Shown: piece by piece, positions 8,413 through 16,240 of the stretch
Position numbering within the stretch: the first letter of the stretch is position 1
Layout of the letters: every line of letters begins with the position of its first letter
Assembly (NCBI RefSeq): GCF_014656095.1
Contig: NZ_BNBT01000057.1
Coordinates: 1 to 46,336 of the forward strand
Reading direction: 5' to 3'
Length of the DNA: 46,336 nt
Origin: Streptomyces longispororuber
Lineage (GTDB): Bacteria; Actinomycetota; Actinomycetes; Streptomycetales; Streptomycetaceae
Notes under the pieces: model-generated
Told to the model about the DNA's origin: nothing
What the model saw: only the letters and a program-made list of their open reading frames with translations
The model's database searches: none
Translations under genes and position numbers: made by a program

Positions 8413-8449
8413 AGCGCCGTGGGCCGGGCGCCCCGGCTCCGGGTTCCTG

Positions 8450-8489
8450 GGCGAAGCCCCTCACCGCGATTCAGGTGGGGGGCTTCGCC
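8450..8489. terminator. glnA terminator
   Basis: 16-bp arms GGCGAAGCCCCTCACC (8450-8465) and GGTGGGGGGCTTCGCC (8474-8489), with one wobble pair and an 8-nt loop, 37 nt after the glnA stop. It can also stop transcripts from the convergent small gene ending at 8517. Confidence 0.8.
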
Positions 8490-8516
8490 GTGTCCCCGAG
8501 GGTCACGTGGGCCCCG

Positions 8517-8726
8517 TCACCGCCGGGCCCGCCTCGCCACGCAGTGCGGGCAACCGCACGGCGGATAGGTGTCCCGCGTCGGCAGGGCCAGACCCATGGA
8601 GTCCACGCGGCGCGTTCCCGAGTCGGAGGTGATCGTGCCCCGTGGGCTGACCACATAGACCCGTAGCGTCATGCCGCTGCCTGCGCCCGCCTCAGCGATG
8701 TCACCCGGGGTCGTACGCTCGCTCAT
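8517..8726 (-). CDS. Small hypothetical protein with C-terminal CGCPHC motif
   Basis: A 69-residue protein, not recognised. It has a Gly/Ala-rich N-terminus, a central beta-like segment (MTLRVYVVSPRGTITSD), and the cysteine motif CGCPHC close to a basic C-terminus, which could bind a metal such as zinc. ATG 8726 has AGG about 6 nt upstream. It lies 118 bp downstream of the XRE regulator on the same strand, with a 7-bp palindrome in the gap. Small genes are often paired with this kind of XRE/TPR regulator in Streptomyces, so the pair may be functional partners. That is inference. Confidence 0.6.
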   Translation of the reverse strand: MSERTTPGDIAEAGAGSGMTLRVYVVSPRGTITSDSGTRRVDSMGLALPTRDTYPPCGCPHCVARRARR

Positions 8727-8822
8727 GTCGACCTGCTCTCTCAGGTTGGCCGCGCCCCGGGAGGTCTCAACCGCCTCGCCGGGGTCTGATCACTTCATGC
8801 TGCTGCGGCACATCGACAGTGA

Positions 8823-8841
8823 GTTTCACGATCTGTGAAAC
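8823..8841. promoter_or_regulatory. Palindrome GTTTCAC-n5-GTGAAAC
   Basis: Perfect 7-bp arms (8823-8829 and 8835-8841) immediately after the XRE gene stop and about 97 bp before the small CGCPHC gene start. AT-rich for this genome. It may be an operator for the small gene or a weak terminator. Confidence 0.4.
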
Positions 8842-8844
8842 GGC

Positions 8845-10050
8845 TCAGGTCATGCCGAGCCATGAGGCGAACCCCGACAGCGAGGTCTTGCTGTACCGCT
8901 CCAAGTGGATCAAGGTCTGGATGATCTCGCGCACTTGGGGATGGTTCCGCGCCTGCTCCGGTGACGCGCGCCGAGCTGCTTGGAGCGCGGCGAACGCCTT
9001 CTCCCGGTTCCCGTAGTCCAGCCACCCCTTCGCCGCGTCGATGTACCAGCGGCCCGCCCGCACCGGCGCCACCGTGGCGGGCAGCCGTGTCCGGCGTGTC
9101 CTGCGGACGACCTCCGGGCCGTCGTACATCTCCACGGCCACCGCGAGCCGGTGCATCGCGACGTTGGTCGGCCCGAACTCCAGGCCGTAGTGATTGGCGT
9201 CGCGGCCGAGGTGCCGGGCGGCCTCCGCCGCGGCGTCCAGGTGCGCGTGCGCGGTCGGGGCGTTCCCCGCCCGCGCGGCGAACATGGCGGAGCGCAGGTG
9301 CACGGCGCCGTGCACGCTGAGCGTGGGCGCGTCCATGACGGCGATGTCCTCGCCCAGGCCCTGCCGGACGCGGTCCAAGAGGCGTATCCCCCGGTTGTAG
9401 TCAGCGGCTTGGAGGAACAGGGTCGAGCGCTGCCACTGCGTACGGCCCAGGCGCAGGGGGTCGGCGGACTCCCGCGCCGCCCAGTTCACCCGGTCCATCG
9501 CCTGGGAGCGCAAGTCGAACAGCCCGACGGCGTAGGCGATGGCGGTCACGCCGGAATACGCCTCGCCGAGCAGGCCGAACAGGCGCTCCCGCTCCGTCCC
9601 GTCGGCCGCGTGGCAGGCGGCCGACAACTCATCGAGTAGAGGCGGCAGCATGCAGCCGAGCTTCGCGTACCGCGCCTTGCGTCCCAGCGCGGAGGCCGAC
9701 GCCACGTCGGCGGCCAGGTCGTCGAAGGAACGGACAGGCAGGTCGTCGTCGGGCAGGTCCCAGCTCAGCATGGACGTCCGGATGTCCGGGATGGTCGCGT
9801 GCACATGGCCGCGCTGTGGGTCCTCGTACGGCTGCCCTGTGAGCTGTTCCAGCCGGACGCCCAGGGCGCGGGCCGCACCTGCGGTGAGCGAGGGCGTGGC
9901 CGGCTTGTGCCCTCGTTCGACCTGGGCGATGAGCGACTTCGAGCACGGGATGCGCTGGGCCAGTTGCAGTTGCGTCAGGCCACGCGCCTTGCGCGCCTCC
10001 GCGATGCGGAGCCCGATGCGCTGGCCCTCGTTGTCATTGGCGTAGGGCAT
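8845..10050 (-). CDS. XRE-family transcriptional regulator with TPR-like C-terminus
   Basis: A 401-residue protein. Residues ~10-65 form an XRE helix-turn-helix (LTQLQLAQRIPCSKSLIAQVERG). The remaining ~330 residues are Ala/Arg-rich helices of the tetratricopeptide type common in streptomycete XRE proteins, where the repeats bind a peptide or small signal. The target genes are unknown. The start is ATG 10050. An 8-bp inverted repeat lies 9 nt upstream of the start and is a good candidate for autoregulation. The downstream partner is the 69-residue CGCPHC protein. The product could instead control the neighbouring ABC importer, but a riboswitch already explains that operon. Confidence 0.85.
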   Translation of the reverse strand: MPYANDNEGQRIGLRIAEARKARGLTQLQLAQRIPCSKSLIAQVERGHKPATPSLTAGAARALGVRLEQLTGQPYEDPQRGHVHATIPDIRTSMLSWDLPDDDLPVRSFDDLAADVASASALGRKARYAKLGCMLPPLLDELSAACHAADGTERERLFGLLGEAYSGVTAIAYAVGLFDLRSQAMDRVNWAARESADPLRLGRTQWQRSTLFLQAADYNRGIRLLDRVRQGLGEDIAVMDAPTLSVHGAVHLRSAMFAARAGNAPTAHAHLDAAAEAARHLGRDANHYGLEFGPTNVAMHRLAVAVEMYDGPEVVRRTRRTRLPATVAPVRAGRWYIDAAKGWLDYGNREKAFAALQAARRASPEQARNHPQVREIIQTLIHLERYSKTSLSGFASWLGMT

Positions 10051-10058
10051 CCTGAAAC

Positions 10059-10083
10059 CCTTCTGACTTCGATACTCAGAAGG
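10059..10083 (-). promoter_or_regulatory. Candidate operator of the XRE regulator
   Basis: Perfect inverted repeat CCTTCTGA (10059-10066) / TCAGAAGG (10076-10083) with a 9-nt centre, 9 nt upstream of the XRE start and overlapping the stop codon of the upstream ABC ATPase gene. The position and symmetry suggest self-repression or a short transcriptional pause. Confidence 0.5.
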
Positions 10084-10918
10084 TACCCCCGGTTGCCTTC
10101 TCGGGGCGCAGATACGTGATCGTCATCGGGGTGGTGGGGTTCGGGGGTGGGGTTACTCGGGCCCTGACCCCGTAGACCTCCGTGATCAGGTTTTCCGTGA
10201 TGACCTCTGCCGGGGGGCCGTACGCGTGGGCCCTGCCGTTGTTGAGGATGAGGACCTCGTCGCAGAACATCGCCGCGAGGTTGAGGTCGTGGAGGGCCAC
10301 CACCGTGGTCAGGGGGAGGGACGCCACCAGGTGGAGGAGGTCCAGTTGGTGGTGGATGTCCAGGTGGTTGGTGGGCTCGTCCAGGAGGAGTTCGCGGGGG
10401 GACTGGGCCAGGGCGCGGGCGATGTGGGTGCGCTGGCGTTCGCCGCCGGAGAGGGTGTGCCAGGGCTGGTCGGCGCGGCCGGTCAGGGACGTGCGGGCCA
10501 GGGCCTCGTCCACCGCGCGCTCGTCCTCGGCCGTGGCCGGCGCCCAGGCCCGGCGGTGCGGGACCCTGCCGAGGCGTACGACGTCCCGTACCGTCAGGTC
10601 GACCTGCGTGTCCGCCTGCTGCTCCACGACCGCCGTGCGGCGCGCCACCTCCCGGCGGCCCAGGTCCCGAAGGGGCCGGCCGTCCAGCGTGACCACCCCG
10701 GCCGTGGGGGCCAGGACGCCCGCCAGGAGGCGCAGGAGGGTGGACTTGCCGGAGCCGTTGGGGCCGAGGAGGCCCACCACCGTGCCCGGGCGGGGCGCGA
10801 GCGTGATGCCGTCTACGAGGAGGCGGCCGCCCGCCGCCCGGGAGACCCGCTCGGCACGCAGCCCGGTGGGCCCACTGCGAAGGGCCGTACGCGTGCCGTC
10901 CTGGCGGCCCGGGCTCAT
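10076..10918 (-). CDS. btuD: ABC transporter ATPase, probable cobalamin importer
   Basis: A 280-residue nucleotide-binding subunit of a FecCD/BtuCD-type importer. Walker A is GPNGSGKST (52-60), the Q-loop glutamine is near residue 100, the ABC signature is LSGGERQR (156-163), Walker B is LLLDEP (177-182), and the switch histidine is His210 (ALHDLNLA). ATG 10918 overlaps the permease stop by four bases (ATGA), indicating translational coupling. By ATPase sequence alone it could equally be called an iron-siderophore transporter. The cobalamin riboswitch at the head of the operon is what points to vitamin B12. It is the last gene of the operon. Confidence 0.85.
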   Translation of the reverse strand: MSPGRQDGTRTALRSGPTGLRAERVSRAAGGRLLVDGITLAPRPGTVVGLLGPNGSGKSTLLRLLAGVLAPTAGVVTLDGRPLRDLGRREVARRTAVVEQQADTQVDLTVRDVVRLGRVPHRRAWAPATAEDERAVDEALARTSLTGRADQPWHTLSGGERQRTHIARALAQSPRELLLDEPTNHLDIHHQLDLLHLVASLPLTTVVALHDLNLAAMFCDEVLILNNGRAHAYGPPAEVITENLITEVYGVRARVTPPPNPTTPMTITYLRPEKATGGTF

Positions 10919-12141
10919 CTCGTCCTCCCCGTACTCCTCGTGCGGTACAGGACCGCGACGAACGCCGGTACGCCGATCAGGGACGTGACCACGCCCACCG
11001 GGACCTCCTGCGGGTCCAGGACCGTGCGCGCCAGGGTGTCCACCCAGATAAGCAGGATCGCGCCGGTCAGGGCCGTCACGGGCAGCAGCCGCGTGTGCCG
11101 GGCGCCGACCAGCAGGCGTGCCGCGTGCGGCAGGGTCAGGCCGACGAACCCGATCGCCCCCGCGGCGCTCACCAGGACCGCCGTGAGCAGGGCCGTCGTA
11201 CAGAGCAGGACGAGGCGGACCCGGCCGACGCGCACGCCCAGCGACGCCGCCGCGTCCTGGCCGAACGCGAACGCGTCGAGGGTGCGGGCGTGCCCCAGGC
11301 AGACCGCCAGGGCCACGACGAGGACCGCCGCGCACACCCCGACGTCCGTCCAGCTCGCGCCGCTGAGCGAGCCGAGGAGCCAGAAGAGGATGCCGCGCGT
11401 CGTCTCCGCGTCCGCCGCCGTGAGGATCACGAAGGAGGTCAGGGCGGAGAAGAGTTGCATCGCGGCGACTCCGGACAGCACCACGCGGTCCGTGGTGGCG
11501 CCCAGCGCCTGGCTGAGCAGCAGCACCAGCGCGAAGGCGCACAGCGCGCCGAGGAACGCCCCGCCGGAGACCGTCACCACTCCCCCGCCGATCCCCAGGA
11601 CCACCACGGCCACCGCTCCCGTGGACGCGCCGGAGGAGACGCCGAGGACGAAGGGGTCGGCCAGCGGGTTCCGCAGCAGGGACTGCAGGACCGCCCCGCA
11701 CACCGCGAGGCCCGCGCCGCACACGCCCGCGAGCAGGGTGCGCGGCATGCGCAGGTTCCAGACGATGCCGTCGCGCAGCGGCGTGAGGTGCGCGTCGCCG
11801 CCGCCGAGGTGGCCCGCCACCGCCGCCCACACGTCGGGTACGGAGATGTCGGCGGGGCCGATGGTGACGGCCACGGCCACGGAGAGGAGCAGGGCGGCCA
11901 GGCCCGTCGCGCACAGCAGGGCCGTGCGCCACCAGGCGCTCCGCGTACTGCCCTTCGCCAGGCGCCGCGTCACCCCGCTGACCGTGCCGCTCGGCGGGCT
12001 GTTGCCCGCGTCGTCCCCCGTGCCGGGGTCCGGGTCGTTCCCCGCTCCCTTCGCCTGGCGGCGCGTCGTCCCGCCGCCCGTGCCGGGGTCCGTGCCGCCT
12101 CCCGTGGCCGCGCTCGCACCGTCCCGCGCCGTCGCGCTCAC
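10915..12141 (-). CDS. btuC: FecCD-type ABC permease, probable cobalamin importer
   Basis: A 408-residue membrane protein of the BtuC/FecCD family. After a ~75-residue hydrophilic, low-complexity N-terminal tail (Gly/Thr/Arg/Pro-rich) there are about nine to ten hydrophobic helices. Family landmarks are RMPRTLLAGVCGAGLAVCGAVLQ, RNPLADPFVLGVSSGA and GAIGFVGLTLPHAARLL. The C-terminus is the usual DTLARTVLDPQEVPVGVVTSLIGVP coupling region. GTG 12141 overlaps the stop of the lipoprotein gene (GTGA), and its own stop overlaps the ATPase start. The long polar N-terminus is longer than in BtuC, so a downstream start is possible, although the four-base overlap favours the one chosen. Confidence 0.85.
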   Translation of the reverse strand: MSATARDGASAATGGGTDPGTGGGTTRRQAKGAGNDPDPGTGDDAGNSPPSGTVSGVTRRLAKGSTRSAWWRTALLCATGLAALLLSVAVAVTIGPADISVPDVWAAVAGHLGGGDAHLTPLRDGIVWNLRMPRTLLAGVCGAGLAVCGAVLQSLLRNPLADPFVLGVSSGASTGAVAVVVLGIGGGVVTVSGGAFLGALCAFALVLLLSQALGATTDRVVLSGVAAMQLFSALTSFVILTAADAETTRGILFWLLGSLSGASWTDVGVCAAVLVVALAVCLGHARTLDAFAFGQDAAASLGVRVGRVRLVLLCTTALLTAVLVSAAGAIGFVGLTLPHAARLLVGARHTRLLPVTALTGAILLIWVDTLARTVLDPQEVPVGVVTSLIGVPAFVAVLYRTRSTGRTR

Positions 12142-13256
12142 CGTGCCAGGCCGAACTTCCGCAGGCCCGCCGCCACTTGTTCGATGCCGTCGACCGTCCG
12201 GATCGTCGGGTTCAGGGCCTGCCCGCTGAGCAGCACGTAGCGCTTCTTCTTCACGGCCGTGAGGTTCTTGGTGACGGGGTGCGACTCCAGGAACTCGATC
12301 TTCTGGCGGGCGCTCTCCGCCGACTGGGCCTTGCGCGTGAGGTCGCCGATCACCAGGACGTCGGGGTCGCGGTCGGCCACGGTCTCCCAGTTGACCTGCG
12401 GCCACTCGGCGCGCGTGTCGGCGAAGGCGTTGCGGACGCCGAGGGTGCGTGTGATGACGCCGGGCGCGCCGCAGCAGCCCGCGATGTACGGGGCCTTGGA
12501 GTCCGAGAACCAGTACAGGACGGACGCCTTGGACGCCTTGACCGTACGGGCCGCCTTCGCGGTGCGGGACGTGAGGTCCGCGATCAGGCGCTCGCCGCGC
12601 CGCTCCACGTGGAAGACGCGGGCCAGGTCGCGGATCTCCGTGTAGACGGTGTCCATGGTGAGCGTCCTGGTGCGGGTGCCGTCGCCGTCGCCGCTGTTGT
12701 CCTTGCCCGCGCAGTCGGTGGGCGAGACGTAGACGGGGACGCCGAGTTCGGTGAACTTGGCACGGTCGGCGACGCCGCCCTTGCCCACGGTGTAGAGGAA
12801 CGAGGCGCTGACGAAGTCCGGCTCCTTGGAGAGGACCTTCTCCAGGGACGGGTAGCGGTCCGCGAGGCGCTCGACCTTCGCGTTGTCCTTCGCGAGGTTC
12901 GGCCGGACCGGGTCGGTCCAGGTGCCGGTGCCCGCCATGCGGTCGGCGAGGCCGAGGGAGAGGAGGATCTCGGTGGAGCCCTGGTCCAGGGAGACGGCCC
13001 GCCGGGGCGGGGCGGTCACCGTGGCCTTCTTGCCGCAGGAGGTGACCGTCACCGGGTAGCCGTCGGCTCCGGCCCGGTCGTCCCGGCCGGCGGACGAGCC
13101 GCCGCCGCACGCCGTGAGCAGGAGCAGGCCGCCCGCGGCGAACAGTGATGTGGTGCGGCGCACACGTGGGCGCGTCCGCAGGCTGGTCCGAGGGCGTGTA
13201 CCAGTACGTATCCCGGTACGTATCCCCGGGCGTATCCGAAGGGCGAGAGAGAGCAC
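12138..13256 (-). CDS. btuF: Substrate-binding lipoprotein, probable cobalamin-binding BtuF-like
   Basis: A 372-residue helical-backbone binding protein for the importer. A hydrophobic segment ends in the lipobox LLTAC with Cys50 as the lipidation site, followed by a GGGSS spacer. The mature part has the typical RRAVSLDQGSTEILLSLGL start and a C-terminal lobe with DPDVLVIGDL. The GTG 13256 start leaves a 33-residue Arg/Thr-rich n-region encoded by a short repeat (CGTATCC words at 13207-13236). GTG 13166 would give an ordinary 19-residue signal peptide up to the lipobox cysteine and is a serious alternative. The gene is first in its operon and sits behind a cobalamin riboswitch, which supports B12 over iron-siderophore. 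Confidence 0.85.
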   Translation of the reverse strand: MLSLALRIRPGIRTGIRTGTRPRTSLRTRPRVRRTTSLFAAGGLLLLTACGGGSSAGRDDRAGADGYPVTVTSCGKKATVTAPPRRAVSLDQGSTEILLSLGLADRMAGTGTWTDPVRPNLAKDNAKVERLADRYPSLEKVLSKEPDFVSASFLYTVGKGGVADRAKFTELGVPVYVSPTDCAGKDNSGDGDGTRTRTLTMDTVYTEIRDLARVFHVERRGERLIADLTSRTAKAARTVKASKASVLYWFSDSKAPYIAGCCGAPGVITRTLGVRNAFADTRAEWPQVNWETVADRDPDVLVIGDLTRKAQSAESARQKIEFLESHPVTKNLTAVKKKRYVLLSGQALNPTIRTVDGIEQVAAGLRKFGLAR

Positions 13257-13324
13257 AGGTCTTCCCGGGTCTCATGGCTCATGCGCGGAGCCTGGTCTGC
13301 GAAACCCCGCCGCCCGGCGCCCGG

Positions 13325-13475
13325 ACGGCGGTGCCAGCAGGTCTTCGGACTCGGGTTCGTCCGGACGGGGCCGCCTTCCCGGGCGCCCGTGGGCGCCCAG
13401 TGGCCGCTGGCCCCGCCCGTCCCCCTCACCGCTGCGCGTCAGTTCCGGATTCCCACCGGATTCCCTGGCCCGGGT
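13325..13475 (-). ncRNA. Cobalamin (B12) riboswitch
   Basis: Read on the minus strand, the region has the conserved order of a cobalamin riboswitch. First comes the 5' element GGGAATCCGGTGGGAATCC (about 13447-13465), then GCGCAGCGGTGA, then a GCCACTGG box (13397-13404), then a GGGAAGG element, then the B12-box strand GAGTCCGAAGACCTGCTGGCA ending near 13332. It ends about 75 nt before the lipoprotein start, the right place to hide the ribosome site or terminate when adenosylcobalamin is bound. The motif match is direct; ligand and off-state are known for the class. Confidence 0.88.
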
Positions 13476-13518
13476 GCGGGCGCGACTGGCGTGCGCAAGC
13501 TATCACCCCGGGCTCTCG

Positions 13519-14028
13519 TCACCGCTGGTCGGGGCGGGGTTCGCCACGGTACGTCCCGAAGGACCACTTGTTGCCCTCCGGGTCCGCGACGGCGAACTCG
13601 CGGCTGCCGTACGGCTGGTCGGCGATCTCCCGCAGCACCTTGACGCCTGCCTCGGTGAGGCGCCGGTAGAGGGCGTCGACGTGGTCCGTGACGACGTACG
13701 CGCCGAACGTGCCCGGCTCCAGGCACCACTCGGCCGCCCCGGGGTCGTGGCTGCCGAGCATGACGCCGCCGCCCTCGGGCCAGTCGAGCTGGGCGTGGGC
13801 GACGCGGCCGCCGTCCTCGTACACGGCGGTCCGCAGGAAGCCGAGCGTGCCGACGAGGAAGTCGATCAGGGCGGGGGCGTCGTGGGCCTGGAAGGTGGGC
13901 CAGACGTCGGGGGCGCGCCGGTGCGAGGGGGTGTGTGGGGTGTGCCGGTGTGAGGGGGCGTGCGTGGTGTCGGTGTTCTGGCCGCTCTGCGTGACTTGTG
14001 CGTTCTGCGGTGCTTCGTTGGCGTTCAT
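13519..14028 (-). CDS. VOC/glyoxalase-fold protein
   Basis: A 169-residue protein. The N-terminal ~40 residues are a Gln/Thr/His-rich tail (HRHTPHTPSHRR). The rest is one vicinal-oxygen-chelate unit: a paired beta-alpha-beta pattern with FQAHDAPALIDFLVGTLGF, then LGSHDPG, then the second half VTDHVDALYRRLTEAGVKV and the closing REFAVADPEGNKWSFGTY. Proteins of this shape include bleomycin-resistance-like and glyoxalase-like proteins, and the substrate is unknown. The start is ATG 14028, just 5 nt after the AraC regulator stop, so the two form an operon and the regulator probably controls it. Confidence 0.8.
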   Translation of the reverse strand: MNANEAPQNAQVTQSGQNTDTTHAPSHRHTPHTPSHRRAPDVWPTFQAHDAPALIDFLVGTLGFLRTAVYEDGGRVAHAQLDWPEGGGVMLGSHDPGAAEWCLEPGTFGAYVVTDHVDALYRRLTEAGVKVLREIADQPYGSREFAVADPEGNKWSFGTYRGEPRPDQR

Positions 14029-14033
14029 GGGTC

Positions 14034-14915
14034 TCAGTCTTCGCCGTTCATGTGCCCTCCGGCTTGGATATTCCGGCACTCCTCGGCCAGCCAGGCCGTC
14101 GGGCTCACGCCCGTGTACTGCTGGAAGTCCCGGACCAGGTGCGAGTGGTCGTAGTAGCCGCAGTCGGCGGCCACGCGGGCGAGGTCCGGGGGCGCGCCCG
14201 CGACGACGGCGCGGACGACGCGGGCCTTCGCGTGCTGGAAGCGCATGAGGCGGGCGGCCTGCTTGGGGGTGACGCCGGTCTCGGCGCGGAACAGCGCGGA
14301 CAACTGGCGCTCGCTGAGCGCGACGTGCGCGGCCAGGCCCCGCAGGGTGCCCGCGCCCCGGTGCCGGGCGAGCCAGGCCCAGGCCTCGGCGACCTCCGGG
14401 CGGGCGGCGCCGCGCCGGTCGGCGGCGGCCACGCGCCGCGCCAGGTAGGCGTCGAGGCAGGCGAACCGCGCGTCCCAGGTGTCCGCCGCGCACAGCCGCT
14501 CCCGTACGTCCGCGGCGAGGCGGCCCAGGACGTCCGTGCCGTCGGTGACGAGCTGCCCGGTCAGCTCGGCGGCGGGCACGCCGAGGAGCGCGCGGGCCGC
14601 GAGCGGGTGCAGGGCGAGCTGGATGCCCGCCTCGTGCTCGGGCCGGACGACGTACGCCGGGCTCTGGTGCAGGCCGCCGACGACGATGTCGGCGCGGGTG
14701 GCGCCCGGGCCGATGGCCTCGCCGGGGGTGCGGCCGGTGACGACCGGGCCGTCGAGGGAGAAGATCAGCGTCAGGTATGGGGACGGCAGCCCGCGGTGCA
14801 GGGCCGGGGTCTGGCCCGCGACGCGGTAGCCCACGGCGGACACCACCAGGCTGCGGCGCCCCGGCGCGGGCGCGGCGTGGACGAACTCCTGGCCGGTGGT
14901 GTCCATGGGTTCCAT
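14034..14915 (-). CDS. AraC-family transcriptional regulator
   Basis: A 293-residue regulator. The N-terminal ~170 residues are a sensing domain with the motif YVVRPEHEAGIQLALHPLAARALLG seen in a streptomycete AraC subgroup. The C-terminal ~100 residues hold the two AraC helix-turn-helices: LAAHVALSERQLSALFRAETG and LARVAADCGYYDHSHLVRDFQQYTGVSP. The start is ATG 14915, with in-frame ATG 14906 as an alternative. Neither has a strong ribosome site. It is followed after 5 nt by the VOC gene, the usual partner in this arrangement. The effector is unknown. Confidence 0.88.
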   Translation of the reverse strand: MEPMDTTGQEFVHAAPAPGRRSLVVSAVGYRVAGQTPALHRGLPSPYLTLIFSLDGPVVTGRTPGEAIGPGATRADIVVGGLHQSPAYVVRPEHEAGIQLALHPLAARALLGVPAAELTGQLVTDGTDVLGRLAADVRERLCAADTWDARFACLDAYLARRVAAADRRGAARPEVAEAWAWLARHRGAGTLRGLAAHVALSERQLSALFRAETGVTPKQAARLMRFQHAKARVVRAVVAGAPPDLARVAADCGYYDHSHLVRDFQQYTGVSPTAWLAEECRNIQAGGHMNGED

Positions 14916-15295
14916 TGTGGTCCCGTAGGTGGTCCCGTACCGGGCGGCGCCGCGTCGCCACGGGGCGGCGGGCGACCGGGGGCTGGGGGCCTGGGGGTGG
15001 CCGGGGGTACAGGGCGGCGGGGCCGCACCGGCCCCGGTGCCGTGCGCTGGACGGGGCGCGGAGGCCCCACCCGGCGCACGGCGGTCGGGAGTCAGCGGTC
15101 AGCGGGTCGGCGCGTCAGCAGGCCAGTGTTTCAGCAGATCAGTGCGCTAGTGGGTCAGTGAGTCAGTGGGTGAGTGGGTCAGTCCGTGAGTGGGTCGGCG
15201 CGTCAGTGGATCGGAGGGGCTCAGTGGGCCAACGGGTCAGTGAGCCTGCCGAGTCAGCGGGTCAGCAGGGCACTGAGGCCTGCCGGGTCAGCAGG
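14916..15295. other. Intergenic region upstream of the AraC gene (380 bp)
   Basis: Contains the AraC promoter region (about 14916-15085, GC-rich, nothing distinct) and then an 8-bp-period repeat array that runs into the end of the next minus-strand gene. No supported gene. Confidence 0.55.
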
Positions 15296-15303
15296 TCAGC
15301 GGC
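15089..15303. repeat. Degenerate 8-bp tandem repeat, consensus AGTGGGTC
   Basis: About 26 units with a clear 8-nt period, best preserved at 15148-15220, where AGTGGGTC, AGTGAGTC, AGTGGGTG, AGTGGGTC, AGTCCGTG and AGTGGGTC follow one another. The outer units drift to AGCGGGTC or AGCAGGTC and some gain or lose a base. The G/T-rich strand is the plus strand. The array lies downstream of both flanking genes' coding parts and reaches the stop codon of the gene ending at 15296. Confidence 0.8.
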
Positions 15304-15658
15304 TGTAGCGCATCAGGGCCCGCACCATGTGGCACGTCGTGTCCGACGGGGGGTGGATGCCCACCGTCTCGGCCATGGCGCGGATCCGTACGTTGTTCGC
15401 CTGGGTCGGGACGTACACGCCCGCGTCCAGGAGGGCGATGGCCAGCCGCATGGCCTTGAGGCGGCGGTTGTGCGTGATGTACCACTCGCGGGGGCGGCCG
15501 GGCGGCAGGGGGTGCTTCGCGTGCGGCACGTACGGGACGTCGAGCAGCGGCGGCTGCACGGCGTGCCGGGCGCGGGACGCGCGCGGGGCACGGGACGAGG
15601 ACGTGCGGGGGCGGGCGGCGGTCGTAGTGGGCACGGACGGGACTGCGGCAGCGGGCAC
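15296..15658 (-). CDS. Conserved hypothetical protein
   Basis: A 120-residue protein, not recognised. The first ~35 residues are Ala/Ser/Arg/Pro-rich and probably disordered. The folded part begins near LLDVPYVPHAKHPLPPGRPREWYITHNRRLKAMRLAI and ends with HPPSDTTCHMVRALMRYSR. It has no signal peptide or membrane helix and is quite basic. I chose GTG 15658 because AGGAGG lies exactly 6 nt upstream (15665-15670). ATG 15664 abuts that site with no spacer. It is divergent from the ArsC-like gene and followed directly by the 8-bp repeat array. Confidence 0.7.
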   Translation of the reverse strand: MPAAAVPSVPTTTAARPRTSSSRAPRASRARHAVQPPLLDVPYVPHAKHPLPPGRPREWYITHNRRLKAMRLAIALLDAGVYVPTQANNVRIRAMAETVGIHPPSDTTCHMVRALMRYSR

Positions 15659-15824
15659 AGACATCCTCCTGTCGCGGTTCGGGAACCCTCGCGGGCCCCT
15701 TCGAACATTGCTTCCATTCTACGGGCCGGCACTGACAACGGCCGGTCTCCGGAACGGCAATCTCCGCTGGCCAGAAGGGGTTTGAGGGGCACGGGGCGGG
15801 TGGTTCGGAGGTAGCGTGTGGAGC

Positions 15825-16202
15825 ATGGAGATCTGGATCAACCCCGCCTGTTCGAAGTGCCGCAGCGCCCTGACGCTGCTCGACGCGGAGGGAGCCGACT
15901 ACACGGTGCGCCGCTACCTGGAGGACGTGCCCGGCGCCGACGAGATCCGCGACGTGCTCGACCGGCTCGGCCTCGAACCCTGGGACATCACCCGCACCCA
16001 GGAGGCCGAGGCCAAGGAGCTGGACCTCAAGGACCGCACCCGCTGGCCCCGCGACGCCTCCGGGCGCGAGGCGTGGATCGAGGCGCTCGCCGCGCACCCC
16101 CGGCTCATCCAGCGGCCCCTCATCACGGCGGACGACGGCACGGCGGTGGTGGGCCGCACGGAGGAGGCGGTGCGGGACGCGCTGTCCCGTCAGGCGCGGT
16201 AG
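15825..16202 (+). CDS. ArsC/Spx-family thioredoxin-fold protein
   Basis: A 125-residue protein of the arsenate reductase (glutaredoxin-type ArsC) / Spx family. It begins directly with the beta strand MEIWINPACSKCRSAL. The active site is Cys9-x2-Cys12, unlike classical ArsC, which has one catalytic cysteine here. The later segment HPRLIQRPLI holds the Arg-rich cis-proline loop of the family. A role in arsenate reduction is not shown: no arsenic-resistance genes lie nearby, so a general thiol redox role is as likely. ATG 15825 matches the family N-terminus. GTG 15816 lies 4 nt after GGAGG and is a possible alternative start. Confidence 0.85.
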   Translation: MEIWINPACSKCRSALTLLDAEGADYTVRRYLEDVPGADEIRDVLDRLGLEPWDITRTQEAEAKELDLKDRTRWPRDASGREAWIEALAAHPRLIQRPLITADDGTAVVGRTEEAVRDALSRQAR

Positions 16203-16222
16203 CCCATGCCCCCCGGGGGTGC

Positions 16223-16240
16223 CTCGGGACGTTTCCCGAG
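16223..16240 (+). terminator. Small hairpin after the ArsC-like gene
   Basis: CTCGGGA (16223-16229) / TCCCGAG (16234-16240) with a CGTT loop, 20 nt after the stop codon. Short, so only moderately convincing. Confidence 0.4.

Noticed and set aside
10076..13256. Iron-siderophore import operon
   Set aside because: The protein families allow it, but the cobalamin riboswitch at the head of the operon is specific evidence for B12.
15825..16202. Arsenate reductase as part of arsenic resistance
   Set aside because: The protein has a CxxC centre, unlike typical ArsC, and no arsenic transporter or ArsR gene is nearby, so only the family name is given.
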